In this document: one piece after another, positions 17,710-26,373 of the stretch
Numbering within the stretch: the first letter of the stretch is position 1
Layout: each line of letters opens with the position of its first letter
NCBI GenBank assembly: GCA_947493495.1
Contig: CANLRN010000047.1
Location: forward strand, 1 to 33,763
Source: an uncultured Aquimarina sp.
GTDB lineage: Bacteria; Bacteroidota; Bacteroidia; Flavobacteriales; Flavobacteriaceae
Length of the DNA stretch: 33,763 nucleotides
Reading direction: 5' to 3'
The notes under the pieces: generated by a model
The model's database searches: none
The model's input: only the letters and a program-made list of their open reading frames with translations
What the model was told of the DNA's origin: nothing
Program-made: the position numbers and the translations under genes

Positions 17710-18237
17710 TTAATTACTCAATTCTCTTTTTAAACTTGTAAGCTTATTTAATATACTTGCATTGTACTGCAAATCTCCTACTCTTAGAATAAATCCACCG
17801 ATGATATTCTCATCGATTACATTTTCTATAGTAGCTTTATTTCCTGTTAATTCTTTTACCTTATCCAGTACCTTTATTTCTAAGTCTTTACTTAATGGAA
17901 CTGCTGTGGTTACTGTTGCTACTTGAGTAGCATTTGATTGATCAAACAACACTATATACTGTTTTGCAACATCGTCTAATAAATCAATTCTTTTATTGAT
18001 AATTAAGGTGTCGAAAAGTTTCTGAGTTTGATCACCGCTACTTTTAAATATCTCGCGTAAAGAAGCCAGTTTTACTTCACTTTTGATCAAAGGGCTATTT
18101 AATACCATTTTAAGATCAGCACTACTGTCTATAGTAGCAATAATGTGCTGCATATCCTTCTGAATATTTTCTGCTACATTATTCTCCTGAGCTAAACTCA
18201 AAACTGCTTTTGCATATCGTATTGCTGCTCTACTCAT
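17710..18237 (-). CDS. atpH: F1Fo ATP synthase delta subunit
   Basis: A 175-residue protein, the peripheral-stalk subunit that ties the F1 head to the b dimer. The N-terminal helix MSRAAIRYAKAVLSLAQEN (1-19) and the C-terminal IIGGFILRVGDLQYNASILNKL (about 144-165) are the two signature regions. Length is normal. It begins seven bases after the stop of atpF, implying tight co-transcription. Confidence 0.96.
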   Translation of the reverse strand: MSRAAIRYAKAVLSLAQENNVAENIQKDMQHIIATIDSSADLKMVLNSPLIKSEVKLASLREIFKSSGDQTQKLFDTLIINKRIDLLDDVAKQYIVLFDQSNATQVATVTTAVPLSKDLEIKVLDKVKELTGNKATIENVIDENIIGGFILRVGDLQYNASILNKLTSLKRELSN

Positions 18238-18244
18238 TATATCA

Positions 18245-18745
18245 TTAGTTTAAGGTAACATCGCCCAACATCGCATCCACCAATTCTAACTGCTTGTCTT
18301 TATCAGCCAATTCTTTTCTTACTACTTTTTCTGCTATCTCTACAGAGAGTTCGGCTACGTGACTTTTAAGATCTGCTATTGCAGCTTTCTTTTCGCTATC
18401 GATAGTGGCTTGTGCTTGTGCAACAATCTTATCAGCTTCTGTCTGTGCTTCGGCTTTGGCATCTGCAATCATACTTTCTTTAAGCTGTCTTGCTTCTTTA
18501 AGCATACCATCTCTCTCTGCACGTGCTTCATTAAGAATACGCTCATTATCTGCTTGCAGGTTTTGCATTTCTTTTTTTGCTTCTTCTGCTGATTGTAAAG
18601 CATTTTTAATACCTTCTTCTCTATCATTAACAGCTTTGAGAATAGGACCCCAAGCATATTTTTTAAGTAAGAAAATTAATCCTACAAAAATTATAATCTG
18701 CCAGAAAAAAAGTCCAAATGAAAAATCATTAATCAACTTCTCCAT
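18245..18745 (-). CDS. atpF: F1Fo ATP synthase b subunit
   Basis: A 166-residue stator subunit. One N-terminal membrane helix (about 10-28, FGLFFWQIIIFVGLIFLLKKYAW) anchors a long charged helix that runs to about 150 (Ala-, Glu- and Lys-rich). GPILKAVNDREEGIKNALQSAEEAK (about 32-56) is the typical post-membrane block. Two b chains would form the peripheral stalk. It lies 76 bases downstream of atpE and just upstream of atpH. Confidence 0.97.
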   Translation of the reverse strand: MEKLINDFSFGLFFWQIIIFVGLIFLLKKYAWGPILKAVNDREEGIKNALQSAEEAKKEMQNLQADNERILNEARAERDGMLKEARQLKESMIADAKAEAQTEADKIVAQAQATIDSEKKAAIADLKSHVAELSVEIAEKVVRKELADKDKQLELVDAMLGDVTLN

Positions 18746-18821
18746 AATTAATTATGTGTTTTAAATTTTGTTTAATTCTTAAATAATAGCTGCAACCAAC
18801 CGTTACAGCTATTATTAGACT

Positions 18822-19031
<210 letters not shown>

Positions 19032-19046
19032 TTAAACATTCAAAAT

Positions 19047-20108
19047 TTAATGATGTGCTTCTTCATTGGCCATACCAAAATACAGCGCCGCTAACATCGT
19101 AAATATATACGCTTGTAATGCTGCTACTAACAATTCTAAAATAGAAAGTACAAATGCCAATCCAAACGATAATGGACCTCCGATCCAACTCTTAAACAAA
19201 AATATCAATCCAATGATACTCATAATTACTACGTGACCCGCAGTCATGTTAGCATATAATCGAATCATTAGTGAAAATGGCTTGATAAATATCCCGAGCA
19301 ACTCAATAGGGGCTAATATAAATTTCATAAAAACTGGCACTCCTGGCATCCAGAAAATATGCCCCCAATAGTTTTTATTAGCTGACAAATTAGTAATTAG
19401 AAATACTAATAAGGCTAAAGCAAAAGTAACTGCAATATTACCAGTAACGTTTACGCCCAGTGGAGTCATTCCTAATAAGTTTAAAAACCATATAAAAAAG
19501 AAGATCGTTAATAAGAAACTCATAAATTTTTTATATTTCTTCTCTCCTATATTGGGTATAGCGATATCATCTCTAATAAATAATACTAAAGGCTCCATCA
19601 AGCGTCCTAAGCCCGTAGGCATTCCATTATTTTTCTTGTATGATTTCGCAAGACCTGCAAATAGTAAAAACATCAATATACAGACTAAAAGAATCGTCAC
19701 TACATTTTTGGTAATCGAGAAATCTAGTGGTTTTGCATTGGTAGCATGGTGATCCTCATCATAAGTAATGACTCCTGATGCATCTGTTTTGTATATTTTT
19801 CCGTGATCTATTTTGTAGTAACTACCGCCAACTTCTGCAACAGTTTTTCCGTGATGAAATTTAGAGGAAGAAAAAACCTTGAGCCCATTATCCCATAAAA
19901 TTACGGGTAATGGAAATCCATAATGCTTGCCTGCTTCTTTGTCTGAAAAAAATGTAAAATCGTATGAGTCCTGAAGGTGGTGATCAATAAATTCTTTAAT
20001 CACAGTCTTTGTATCTTCTCCTTCACTTTCTTCTTTAGCCGATAGATTTCCTGAGGAGAAAATCAAAACTAAAGCTATAAAAGTTTTTAATATTGTACGT
20101 TTTTGCAT
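19047..20108 (-). CDS. atpB: F1Fo ATP synthase a subunit
   Basis: A 353-residue stator membrane subunit, longer than the roughly 270 residues of enterobacterial AtpB. The extra part is N-terminal: a signal-like segment (about 1-24) and a histidine-rich extracytoplasmic stretch to about residue 130. This long form is usual in Bacteroidota. The core follows, with LGVNVTGNIAVTFALA (about 215), IKPFSLMIRLYANMTAGHVV (about 276-295, holding the essential arginine) and LLVAALQAYIFTMLAALYF near the end. It is the first gene of the F1Fo operon, with its own promoter about 35 bases upstream. Confidence 0.96.
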   Translation of the reverse strand: MQKRTILKTFIALVLIFSSGNLSAKEESEGEDTKTVIKEFIDHHLQDSYDFTFFSDKEAGKHYGFPLPVILWDNGLKVFSSSKFHHGKTVAEVGGSYYKIDHGKIYKTDASGVITYDEDHHATNAKPLDFSITKNVVTILLVCILMFLLFAGLAKSYKKNNGMPTGLGRLMEPLVLFIRDDIAIPNIGEKKYKKFMSFLLTIFFFIWFLNLLGMTPLGVNVTGNIAVTFALALLVFLITNLSANKNYWGHIFWMPGVPVFMKFILAPIELLGIFIKPFSLMIRLYANMTAGHVVIMSIIGLIFLFKSWIGGPLSFGLAFVLSILELLVAALQAYIFTMLAALYFGMANEEAHH

Positions 20109-20142
20109 TCTTACGTAAAATTTCGGTTCCTAAATTTCGCTG

Positions 20143-20176
20143 CAAATGTACATAATTAAGTTAGATTAATAAACAA
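20143..20176 (-). promoter_or_regulatory. Promoter of the atp operon
   Basis: On the minus strand a perfect TAnnTTTG box (TACATTTG, 20150-20143) has a TTG -33-like triplet 23 bases upstream (20176-20174). The predicted start lies near 20137, giving a leader of about 29 bases before atpB. The rest of the 264-base gap to the upstream gene shows nothing further that I can support. Confidence 0.6.
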
Positions 20177-20372
20177 TTTCATACAAATAAGTTAATGATA
20201 TTTTACTCATTTTTAACATGCTGTAAATCAACATTATAAATTATGAATATTCTTATAAAAAATGCTTATTAATAAATTTGTATCTCTTGTGAGATATCAT
20301 ATATTATGAATTGTCTTGGTAAGGCAAAAGGTAAAAATTTTATATCATTAGCATTTTAAAAAAATAATCTTT

Positions 20373-20753
20373 CTATACATCTAAATTTTTCAAAATTTTT
20401 GAAATATAATATACTTCTAATATCATACTTAAAGCATAAGGAATAAAGAAGTCTAAAAACACAGACGTATTCATTTCTATTCCTATTCCTTTAGTAAGGG
20501 CAACAAAAATTCCTAGCTTTAGAAAACTCCCAGCCAAGAATATCAAACTCAGCTGATCTTTGAATTTAGTCTGTAGCATTACAATTACTACTATCAATAC
20601 TATAGTATATACTATAGTATAAGCGTAAGAAAAATTTAAAAAATTAATGTTTTTAAGAGGCAAGAATTTCTCAATACACCACAGGTGTATGAAATAACTA
20701 AAGAGTAATATAATTACAAAAAAAACGAAAAAACGAAAAAAACTTTGGAGCAT
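20373..20753 (-). CDS. Small membrane protein of ATP synthase loci (DUF6168-like)
   Basis: A 126-residue protein with four hydrophobic helices (about 5-25, 42-60, 68-88, 95-118) and a basic N-terminus. I recognise it as the type annotated DUF6168 in flavobacteria, found beside ATP synthase genes; this is from memory. Its place matches AtpI in other bacteria, and a role in assembling or stabilising the c-ring is an inference. It lies 35 bases after atpZ. Confidence 0.75.
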   Translation of the reverse strand: MLQSFFRFFVFFVIILLFSYFIHLWCIEKFLPLKNINFLNFSYAYTIVYTIVLIVVIVMLQTKFKDQLSLIFLAGSFLKLGIFVALTKGIGIEMNTSVFLDFFIPYALSMILEVYYISKILKNLDV

Positions 20754-20788
20754 TGATATGTATAAGTATTATAAATCTGCTTAGTATA

Positions 20789-21028
20789 CTACTTCTGAGA
20801 ATTATTAATCCTATCCAGTTGTTTAATTACCAAATATAGCGAAGATACTACCCCAAAAATAACAAAACCCATAGTACACCATTTTTTATCAAATTGATAA
20901 TACATGTCTAGCTTTTTTCCAATATAGGCGGACAAAAAAATAATGCCTCCCATTTCAAAAGCAATTCCTGTAAGGGCTAAATACTTTTTACGCTGATTTC
21001 CCTTGCCCTTGTGATTGTCTTTGCTCAC
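20789..21028 (-). CDS. AtpZ/AtpI-family protein
   Basis: A 79-residue protein with two membrane helices (about 17-35 and 47-66) joined by a polar hairpin (GKKLDMYYQFDKKW), the normal AtpZ layout. AtpZ and AtpI help assemble the rotor ring and may carry Mg2+ or Ca2+. The start codon is GTG at 21026-21028; no in-frame ATG precedes the first helix. It overlaps the end of the bactofilin gene by 41 bases in another frame, so translation is probably coupled. Confidence 0.85.
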   Translation of the reverse strand: MSKDNHKGKGNQRKKYLALTGIAFEMGGIIFLSAYIGKKLDMYYQFDKKWCTMGFVIFGVVSSLYLVIKQLDRINNSQK

Positions 21029-21422
21029 CTTGTTGTTTATTGCCTAAGGATTTTACATTTCCTTTCATAGTACAGGATGCATTAAAGTTAGCTCCTGGCT
21101 CTACTGCTAATTTACCAACAGATACTTCTCCTTCGATATGTGCTGTAGGCTTTAAGGACAGTGTTCCTGATATTAACAAATTTCCTGAGAATTTACCTTC
21201 GAAATCGGCGTCAGAGCATTCTAATGTTCCCTGAATAAAACCTGATTTACCTACCACTACTTTTCCTGTAGTCTTAAAAGTACCTTCTATGGTTCCTTCT
21301 ACTCTAAAACCTCCTTCAGAAACTATATCACCTACGATTTTGGTTCCTTCTGAGATTTTATTCTGGTTTTTGGAAAAATCAGTTAGCGCTTGATCTCTTC
21401 CTTTTTTATTGTCTGAAAACAT
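20988..21422 (-). CDS. Bactofilin (polymer-forming cytoskeletal protein)
   Basis: A 144-residue protein. The bactofilin domain (about 25-120) is a beta-helix built of repeats such as VGDIVSEGGFRVEGTIEG and FEGKFSGNLLISGTLSLKP. Bactofilins polymerise without nucleotide and scaffold cell-wall or envelope machines. A disordered, glutamine-rich tail (about 130-144) follows. The gene starts 20 bases after sprE ends and overlaps atpZ. Confidence 0.92.
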   Translation of the reverse strand: MFSDNKKGRDQALTDFSKNQNKISEGTKIVGDIVSEGGFRVEGTIEGTFKTTGKVVVGKSGFIQGTLECSDADFEGKFSGNLLISGTLSLKPTAHIEGEVSVGKLAVEPGANFNASCTMKGNVKSLGNKQQGEQRQSQGQGKSA

Positions 21423-21442
21423 ACTACCGGGGGATTAAATTA

Positions 21443-24115
21443 TTATTCTATTTTTTCTACTGGGGGTTTTTCTGTGTCTTGTTCTGAATTATCCTCTACA
21501 TTTTGCTGCACATATGCTTCTAAATTTTTATGAATCTGAATGACTCTATAATTTGGAGAGGCAACAATTATAAATTCTTTATCTACTTTGGGGTGATATT
21601 TCTTTTTTCTGTTCCAATTCGTAAGGTCTACGCCTTCGGTATCTTCTATTTTTCCGAGAGTTAATAATTCTGCTAGACCTTCTGCCCCTAATTTATCTCT
21701 TTTAGTGTGAATTACTACAAACTGTTGATCTTTGGTGTATACATCTAAGGAGACAGTCATTTTGTGATATTTAAGTTCTTTTATGATTACTTCTAACAAT
21801 TCTTTTAATTCTATGGCTTGGGGATCATAGGTGGAGAATGCATACATTAGTTTATGATGCTTTTGTTGATCATTTCCTTCTAAGAAACTATTATTTTCTA
21901 TCTGAGGAATTGCTGTTTGATACATCAATTGTGCTTTTTTACCTTCTGGACTTTGCGGATAATTTAGCGCTACATAATTCAATGCTTTCTTATAGGTGTC
22001 GAAGCCCTGAAAACGACCAATGGCTTGTGCCTTGAGTAATTCGAATTTGGGCACAAAATCTTCTCCTGTAAACTTGGTGATCATTTCATCGCTTTCTTTA
22101 ATGACTGAAGCATATTTCTGATTTTTAAAATCCTGATACAATTTATTATATATAGATCCAGGACTATTTTTATCATCTTTTAATACCTCATTAGGGTTTT
22201 GTAATATTTTAGCATAACGAGAGTCTCCGTGGTTCCTTATAATATCTTGCTTTATTTCATTTAGTTTTGCTTGTTCTTCTCGTGCTTCATAGATCTTATA
22301 CAAATTATATTTTGAAGGAATGATTAATCTTTCTTCTGGGTTACTCTGTAATAAATTGGTAAACTTATCGATTGCTAAATCATATTCTATAAATTTTTCT
22401 TTGTAAATAACTCCTAATTGATAATATGCAAAATTCCTATCAGTTTGTAAACTATCTATAACCGCTTGATCTGTAGGTAATTCTGCAATATATGTTTGCG
22501 GGTCATACAGTGGATCTGCGTCAATAGAGTATTCTTCTTGTTCTTCTTGTTCTTCTGAAGAAATAGCACTAGGATCATTGATACTAGAAATCCTCCAGTT
22601 ATCTGCTAATTCTCTGTTACCAAACTTTCTCTTAAAAGCGGTTTTTCCATACGTAACAGTGGTTGGATTATAAAAATAGAAGATTCCTTTTTCTTCACTA
22701 GGTCCTTTGACAACAGCATTCCCCAGACTAGTTCGAGCTTGATTAAATCGTTGTTCTGTAGGTAATTCTCCTTTTATTCTTGCTATTTCGGCAGCTTCAG
22801 CTTCTGCAATTGCTACTGCTTTGATTTTTTCGGTATATTCTGAATAATATGCTACTCTTTCTTCTGGAGACATGGCTACTACCCTAAGAATACTATCGTT
22901 AGTTTGTGCTACCCCTTCATATAATATTACATCATCTAAATTTTCTCTTTTCTTTTTTAGCACTCTGTATTTTTTGGAATCTACGACCATCCGTTGTAAT
23001 GTACTATCATAATACGCTCCTGATGTAGCATATTTCTTATCATCAAAACTGATATCCCCTAATGCCTTGTAATTGTAGGATTGTAGCTGTGTATCTTCAG
23101 AATTAGTGCGCAATGATTGGTTGTAGTACTTAACTGCTAATTCAATAGAATCTAATGTATTAAAGTAAACTGCTTTTTGATTATATATTTTATCAAGAAA
23201 AGGTCTGTTTTCTCGATTTTCTTCGAGATCTGTTAGTAACTCCAGAAATTCTTCTTTATTCTCTTTTTCATAGTCAAAATTTCGAGCTTTTGCCATGTAC
23301 GCATTGAGCATGTAGCGCCTTGGTGTTTTTCTATTGAGTTCAATTACTTGATCAAATGCATAATTAGCACTGTCTTTATACCCTAATTGATTGAGTAATT
23401 GGCCTTTTATGTACAAGTATCTCCCTTTTTTTTCGTCATTCTGTGAGTGAATAGCAGCTTTACTGATGTAGGTTACGGCAGAATCTTTTTGCTCCAGATT
23501 GATATACGCTTGTGATATCATAGCGACTGCATCAGAATAATCTTGCGGTTTCATATATTCCTGCTCAATCATTCTCATTAGATCCTCAATCGCTTTTTCG
23601 TTATTATCTAGTCTAAGGTTTGTTTTTGCTTTCCAAACTTTAGCGTGATTAATATTATTACTAGTAGGGTATTTATATAAGATGTAATTGAATGCCTGTA
23701 AGGCAGGAATAAAGCGTTGTTCATTGTATCTGGCTTTTCCGAGTAATAAAAAAGATTCATCGATCTTAGGATTACGTTCTCTATTATCGATCAGCATACT
23801 GTGCTTCTGAATTGCTTTTGCAGCTTTTTCTTCTGCTTTGTCAAAATTTTGATTTAATACTTCGTTGGGCAGTCTTACATCTTCACTAACGATCAATCTT
23901 TCTACGGGTAATAACTCCCAGAAATTATCCTTGTATGTTTGTACGATATCTTCTTGACCTTTATCAAAAGCTACTCGACCATTATATAGTGTGTTATTCT
24001 TGGTCGTCATACTGTGCCAATTTCTATTGACCCATTTGTCTTTTTTACGCGAACAGCTCTGCACTATAAGCATTAAAAGTAGTACGGTGATGATCTGTGA
24101 TAATTTCTTGTTCAA
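21443..24115 (-). CDS. sprE: T9SS periplasmic lipoprotein SprE/PorW
   Basis: An 890-residue lipoprotein with TPR repeats, required with the PorLM motor and SprA-type translocon for type IX secretion and gliding in flavobacteria. The signal ends at the lipobox LIVQSC (cysteine at 21). The N-terminal WVNRNWHSMTTKNNTLYNG and FWELLPVERL are typical of the family. TPR segments run from about 118 to 370 and again from about 560 to 720. An acidic tandem EEQEEQEE (about 524-531) is coded by three 9-base repeats. The start codon is TTG at 24113-24115; no in-frame ATG fits the signal peptide. It opens a transcript that continues into bactofilin and atpZ. Confidence 0.9.
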   Translation of the reverse strand: MNKKLSQIITVLLLMLIVQSCSRKKDKWVNRNWHSMTTKNNTLYNGRVAFDKGQEDIVQTYKDNFWELLPVERLIVSEDVRLPNEVLNQNFDKAEEKAAKAIQKHSMLIDNRERNPKIDESFLLLGKARYNEQRFIPALQAFNYILYKYPTSNNINHAKVWKAKTNLRLDNNEKAIEDLMRMIEQEYMKPQDYSDAVAMISQAYINLEQKDSAVTYISKAAIHSQNDEKKGRYLYIKGQLLNQLGYKDSANYAFDQVIELNRKTPRRYMLNAYMAKARNFDYEKENKEEFLELLTDLEENRENRPFLDKIYNQKAVYFNTLDSIELAVKYYNQSLRTNSEDTQLQSYNYKALGDISFDDKKYATSGAYYDSTLQRMVVDSKKYRVLKKKRENLDDVILYEGVAQTNDSILRVVAMSPEERVAYYSEYTEKIKAVAIAEAEAAEIARIKGELPTEQRFNQARTSLGNAVVKGPSEEKGIFYFYNPTTVTYGKTAFKRKFGNRELADNWRISSINDPSAISSEEQEEQEEYSIDADPLYDPQTYIAELPTDQAVIDSLQTDRNFAYYQLGVIYKEKFIEYDLAIDKFTNLLQSNPEERLIIPSKYNLYKIYEAREEQAKLNEIKQDIIRNHGDSRYAKILQNPNEVLKDDKNSPGSIYNKLYQDFKNQKYASVIKESDEMITKFTGEDFVPKFELLKAQAIGRFQGFDTYKKALNYVALNYPQSPEGKKAQLMYQTAIPQIENNSFLEGNDQQKHHKLMYAFSTYDPQAIELKELLEVIIKELKYHKMTVSLDVYTKDQQFVVIHTKRDKLGAEGLAELLTLGKIEDTEGVDLTNWNRKKKYHPKVDKEFIIVASPNYRVIQIHKNLEAYVQQNVEDNSEQDTEKPPVEKIE

Positions 24116-24455
24116 ATCTATATGTTTTATACGCTGATAACTTAAAAACTTGCGTTTTAGTGTATCAAAACATCACAAAAAGCATGTGTATTATGTAAAA
24201 ATACATTTCTTTCGGCAAAAAATAGGTTATTAACAAATTTTTCTGCCCCATGAACCTATTTTATTAGATTTCGTAGAGTTATTAACAAAAGAAACTGCTA
24301 CGGAGTCTCCTCCAACTGAAAGATAATTCTTAAGCTTCAGAAGCTTGCCTATCTTACATCAGTTAGAAAGACGTAAGATATTAGATTTGAGATTCCTCTA
24401 GATACTGAAACGAGTTCAGCAAACAACGGGCTTAGCTTGTCTATTGACATGTAGA

Positions 24456-24518
24456 TTCAACTATCTGATTCGGAGGTATTGCTGAGCAACTTATCAAATC
24501 AGAGTTTTACTAATAAAA
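24456..24518 (+). repeat. Hairpin-forming dispersed repeat, copy B
   Basis: This is the second copy of the element at 80-142, matching 56 of 63 positions with no gaps. The outer arms of the stem (CTGATT/AATCAG) and the inner TTGC/GCAA stem are kept. Several changes fall in the loops or keep pairing through G-T. It lies about 96 bases past the DUF547 stop. Confidence 0.75.
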
Positions 24519-24559
24519 CTGCTCCAAAAATTATTGGGGATTAATTTATGGAGCAGTTT
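24516..24559 (-). terminator. Possible terminator of the DUF547 gene
   Basis: A 10-bp perfect stem with a 24-base loop, followed on the minus strand by TTTTATTAG, lies 55 bases after the DUF547 stop. The long loop makes it less certain. Confidence 0.4.
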
Positions 24560-24613
24560 CTTATCTTCTTATTTAAAAGAAAAGGTAATTTATATGACTA
24601 TGGTATAATTATT

Positions 24614-25348
24614 TTAATCTGTAAGACTTACATTGTCTGTATATATTTTCTCATTCAAACTCCAATCATATTCTAAAAAAGAAACTTTGGAATTTTTACT
24701 GATTTTAGTATCAGCATATGTGTTATAAAACCCAACAATATTTCCGTGATTGAAATCATCTCGGTACCACTCGAATACTTTAGATAGTTTAGTTTCTTTT
24801 GCCGATATTCTATTTATATTTCTATCATTTATGTATTGATCCGTTTTTTCTTTTAATGCATCTAGTATATTTCTTCCTGTATATGCTCTATTCCATAGTT
24901 TAGGAGAAGATTTTGCCGCACAGCTCAATAAAAAATGAATTCTTGGTTCTTTCATTTTTCTAAGGATATTATGCTCTATATCATCCAGACTATAAGAATT
25001 CCCTTTTATGGTTATTTGTTTTTGTTTCCAAGGGTTATTTATATCATTTATGGAAGAAACCGGATAATTGTCAATCACCATTTTCATAACAATTGCATTA
25101 TATAGATTTACCCAATAAGCCATTTTTTCTACTTTTGGTGTTGTCTCATTAGGAGAATTAGTTGCTAGAGAATTAAAGTACTCATTAAATAAAAACTTAT
25201 CTCTGATAAACCCTCTGTAATCTACATCTCCTTCATTAGATACATTAAGTAATAATAATTGATCCCAAGGCATGTGATCAATACGGTTCTGAGCAGTTGA
25301 ATTAAAGAATCCAATAAATATTGCGATAATGATTGTTAGTTTTTTCAT
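24614..25348 (-). CDS. Exported DUF547 protein
   Basis: A 244-residue protein with a signal peptide (KKLTIIIAIFIGFFNSTAQ, 1-20). The DUF547 core follows, with the marks KMAYWVNLYNAIVMKMVIDNYPV (about 77-99), SLDDIEHNILR (about 121) and IHFLLSCAAKSSPKL (about 138). DUF547 is a cysteine-protease-like fold of unknown role; Cys-144 in SCAAKSSP is at the position usually occupied by a conserved cysteine. It is a single gene between terminator-like hairpins. Confidence 0.85.
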   Translation of the reverse strand: MKKLTIIIAIFIGFFNSTAQNRIDHMPWDQLLLLNVSNEGDVDYRGFIRDKFLFNEYFNSLATNSPNETTPKVEKMAYWVNLYNAIVMKMVIDNYPVSSINDINNPWKQKQITIKGNSYSLDDIEHNILRKMKEPRIHFLLSCAAKSSPKLWNRAYTGRNILDALKEKTDQYINDRNINRISAKETKLSKVFEWYRDDFNHGNIVGFYNTYADTKISKNSKVSFLEYDWSLNEKIYTDNVSLTD

Positions 25349-25450
25349 AATTTATAGTTTATAGTTTTAAGAGATTACTCATACAACTTTGATATAAAAT
25401 TAAATAATTGTCGCTAAGTTACGGTTTTTCCATAAATAAAACAAAAATAA

Positions 25451-25501
25451 AATCGATAAAAAGTAATATTTTATCGATTAAGTGCATTTTAAGTGCATTT
25501 T
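25451..25501 (-). terminator. Hairpin with adjoining tandem 11-base repeats
   Basis: An 11-bp perfect stem (AATCGATAAAA at 25451-25461, TTTTATCGATT at 25469-25479) is followed on the minus strand by a T-rich run. It could end transcription of the ABC pair. Directly on its other side lie two tandem copies of AAGTGCATTTT (25480-25490, 25491-25501). The 325-base gap shows no other structure or gene. Confidence 0.5.
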
Positions 25502-25673
25502 TTTCTTTATATTATAAAAAATAGTGTAGGTAAATACACCTGCTTCTTATCTGAAAAATGATGCTTCTATAGAATATCTAAGGATGAGCTCATTTTAATT
25601 TGCTCTATTTAGTAGTACATACAGCAAAATCATTTTCAAGGTATGAAAACCGCATATTTCTGAACAGACACTT

Positions 25674-26369
25674 CTATTTATTAAAATGTGTTTCTAATTC
25701 CTTGAGTGTTTCTTCTGATGTTGCTAGGTCTTTTATTATTTCTCCCTTATCAAGAACTACGATTCGGTCACATACTTCGGTTACATGCATCAGATCGTGG
25801 CTTGATACCAAAACTGTTATTTCGGGATCTGCCGCTAACTCTTTGATAATTTTCTTTAGTCTAATTTGGGTAGTAGGGTCTAAGTTGGCAAAAGGTTCAT
25901 CGAGAATCACGACCTCTGGGTTTCCAATTAGTGCTGCTATAATACCTGCTTTTTTCTGATTTCCTTTGGATAAATCCCTGAGGTATTTCTTCTGTCCTAG
26001 AATTTCTCCGTGAAAAAAGTCTTCGAATTTGCTTATCGTATCGTCTACATCTGCTTTGTTCAGACCACGTAGTTCACCAATAAAATAAAAGTACTCTTCT
26101 GCTGTAAGATATCCAATTAAAAAGGTCTCATCTATAAAAGCAGAAGTAATAGTTTTCCACTTTTCGTTTCTATTAACATCGATCCCATTATTTTCTATAT
26201 GACCAGTTGTTGGTTTTATAAGATCTAACAATGCGCTAAATAGTGTTGTCTTTCCTGCTCCATTATTTCCTACCAATCCAAAACTATCTCCTTTTGGTAT
26301 TACTAAGTGCTCTATATTAAGCACTGTATTGCCTGAGTATGTTTTTGTTATATTTTGTACTTCTATCAT
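25674..26369 (-). CDS. ABC transporter ATP-binding protein
   Basis: A 231-residue ATPase. I place the start at the ATG at 26369 (IEVQNITKTYSGNTVL follows); the open frame continues upstream but that part overlaps the membrane partner and has no ABC homology. The Walker A motif is GLVGNNGAGKTT (31-42), the signature LSKGNQKKAG (133-142, a variant of LSGGQ), Walker B VVILDEPFANLD (153-164) and the switch histidine is in VSSHD (188-192). It powers the membrane protein coded just upstream, four bases away. ABC pairs of this form export lipids, peptides or drugs; substrate unknown. Confidence 0.93.
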   Translation of the reverse strand: MIEVQNITKTYSGNTVLNIEHLVIPKGDSFGLVGNNGAGKTTLFSALLDLIKPTTGHIENNGIDVNRNEKWKTITSAFIDETFLIGYLTAEEYFYFIGELRGLNKADVDDTISKFEDFFHGEILGQKKYLRDLSKGNQKKAGIIAALIGNPEVVILDEPFANLDPTTQIRLKKIIKELAADPEITVLVSSHDLMHVTEVCDRIVVLDKGEIIKDLATSEETLKELETHFNK

Positions 26370-26373
26370 CTTC

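Larger units (their letters stand above)
24291..24559. repeat. Structured intergenic region with nested palindromes
   Basis: The 498-base gap between sprE and the DUF547 gene contains no convincing ORF but several structures. These are ATCTTAC/GTAAGAT around 24350-24380; CTGAA/TTCAG at 24405-24419, a form like the dispersed CTGAAACGAGTTCAG palindromes seen in many flavobacterial genomes; repeat copy B; and the 10-bp inverted repeat AAACTGCTCC/GGAGCAGTTT (24516-24525, 24550-24559). GAAACTGCT also occurs at 24291-24299. It may be a degenerate mobile fragment or a non-coding RNA locus. Confidence 0.5.

Noticed and set aside
18359..18764. Long plus-strand open frames opposite atpF
   Set aside because: They are antisense shadows of a well-conserved gene, with cysteine- and serine-rich composition typical of reverse reading of Ala/Glu-rich helices.
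24113..24120. Perfect TAnnTTTG box on the minus strand at the sprE start
   Set aside because: It overlaps the start codon itself; transcription from it would begin inside the signal peptide, so I treat it as chance.
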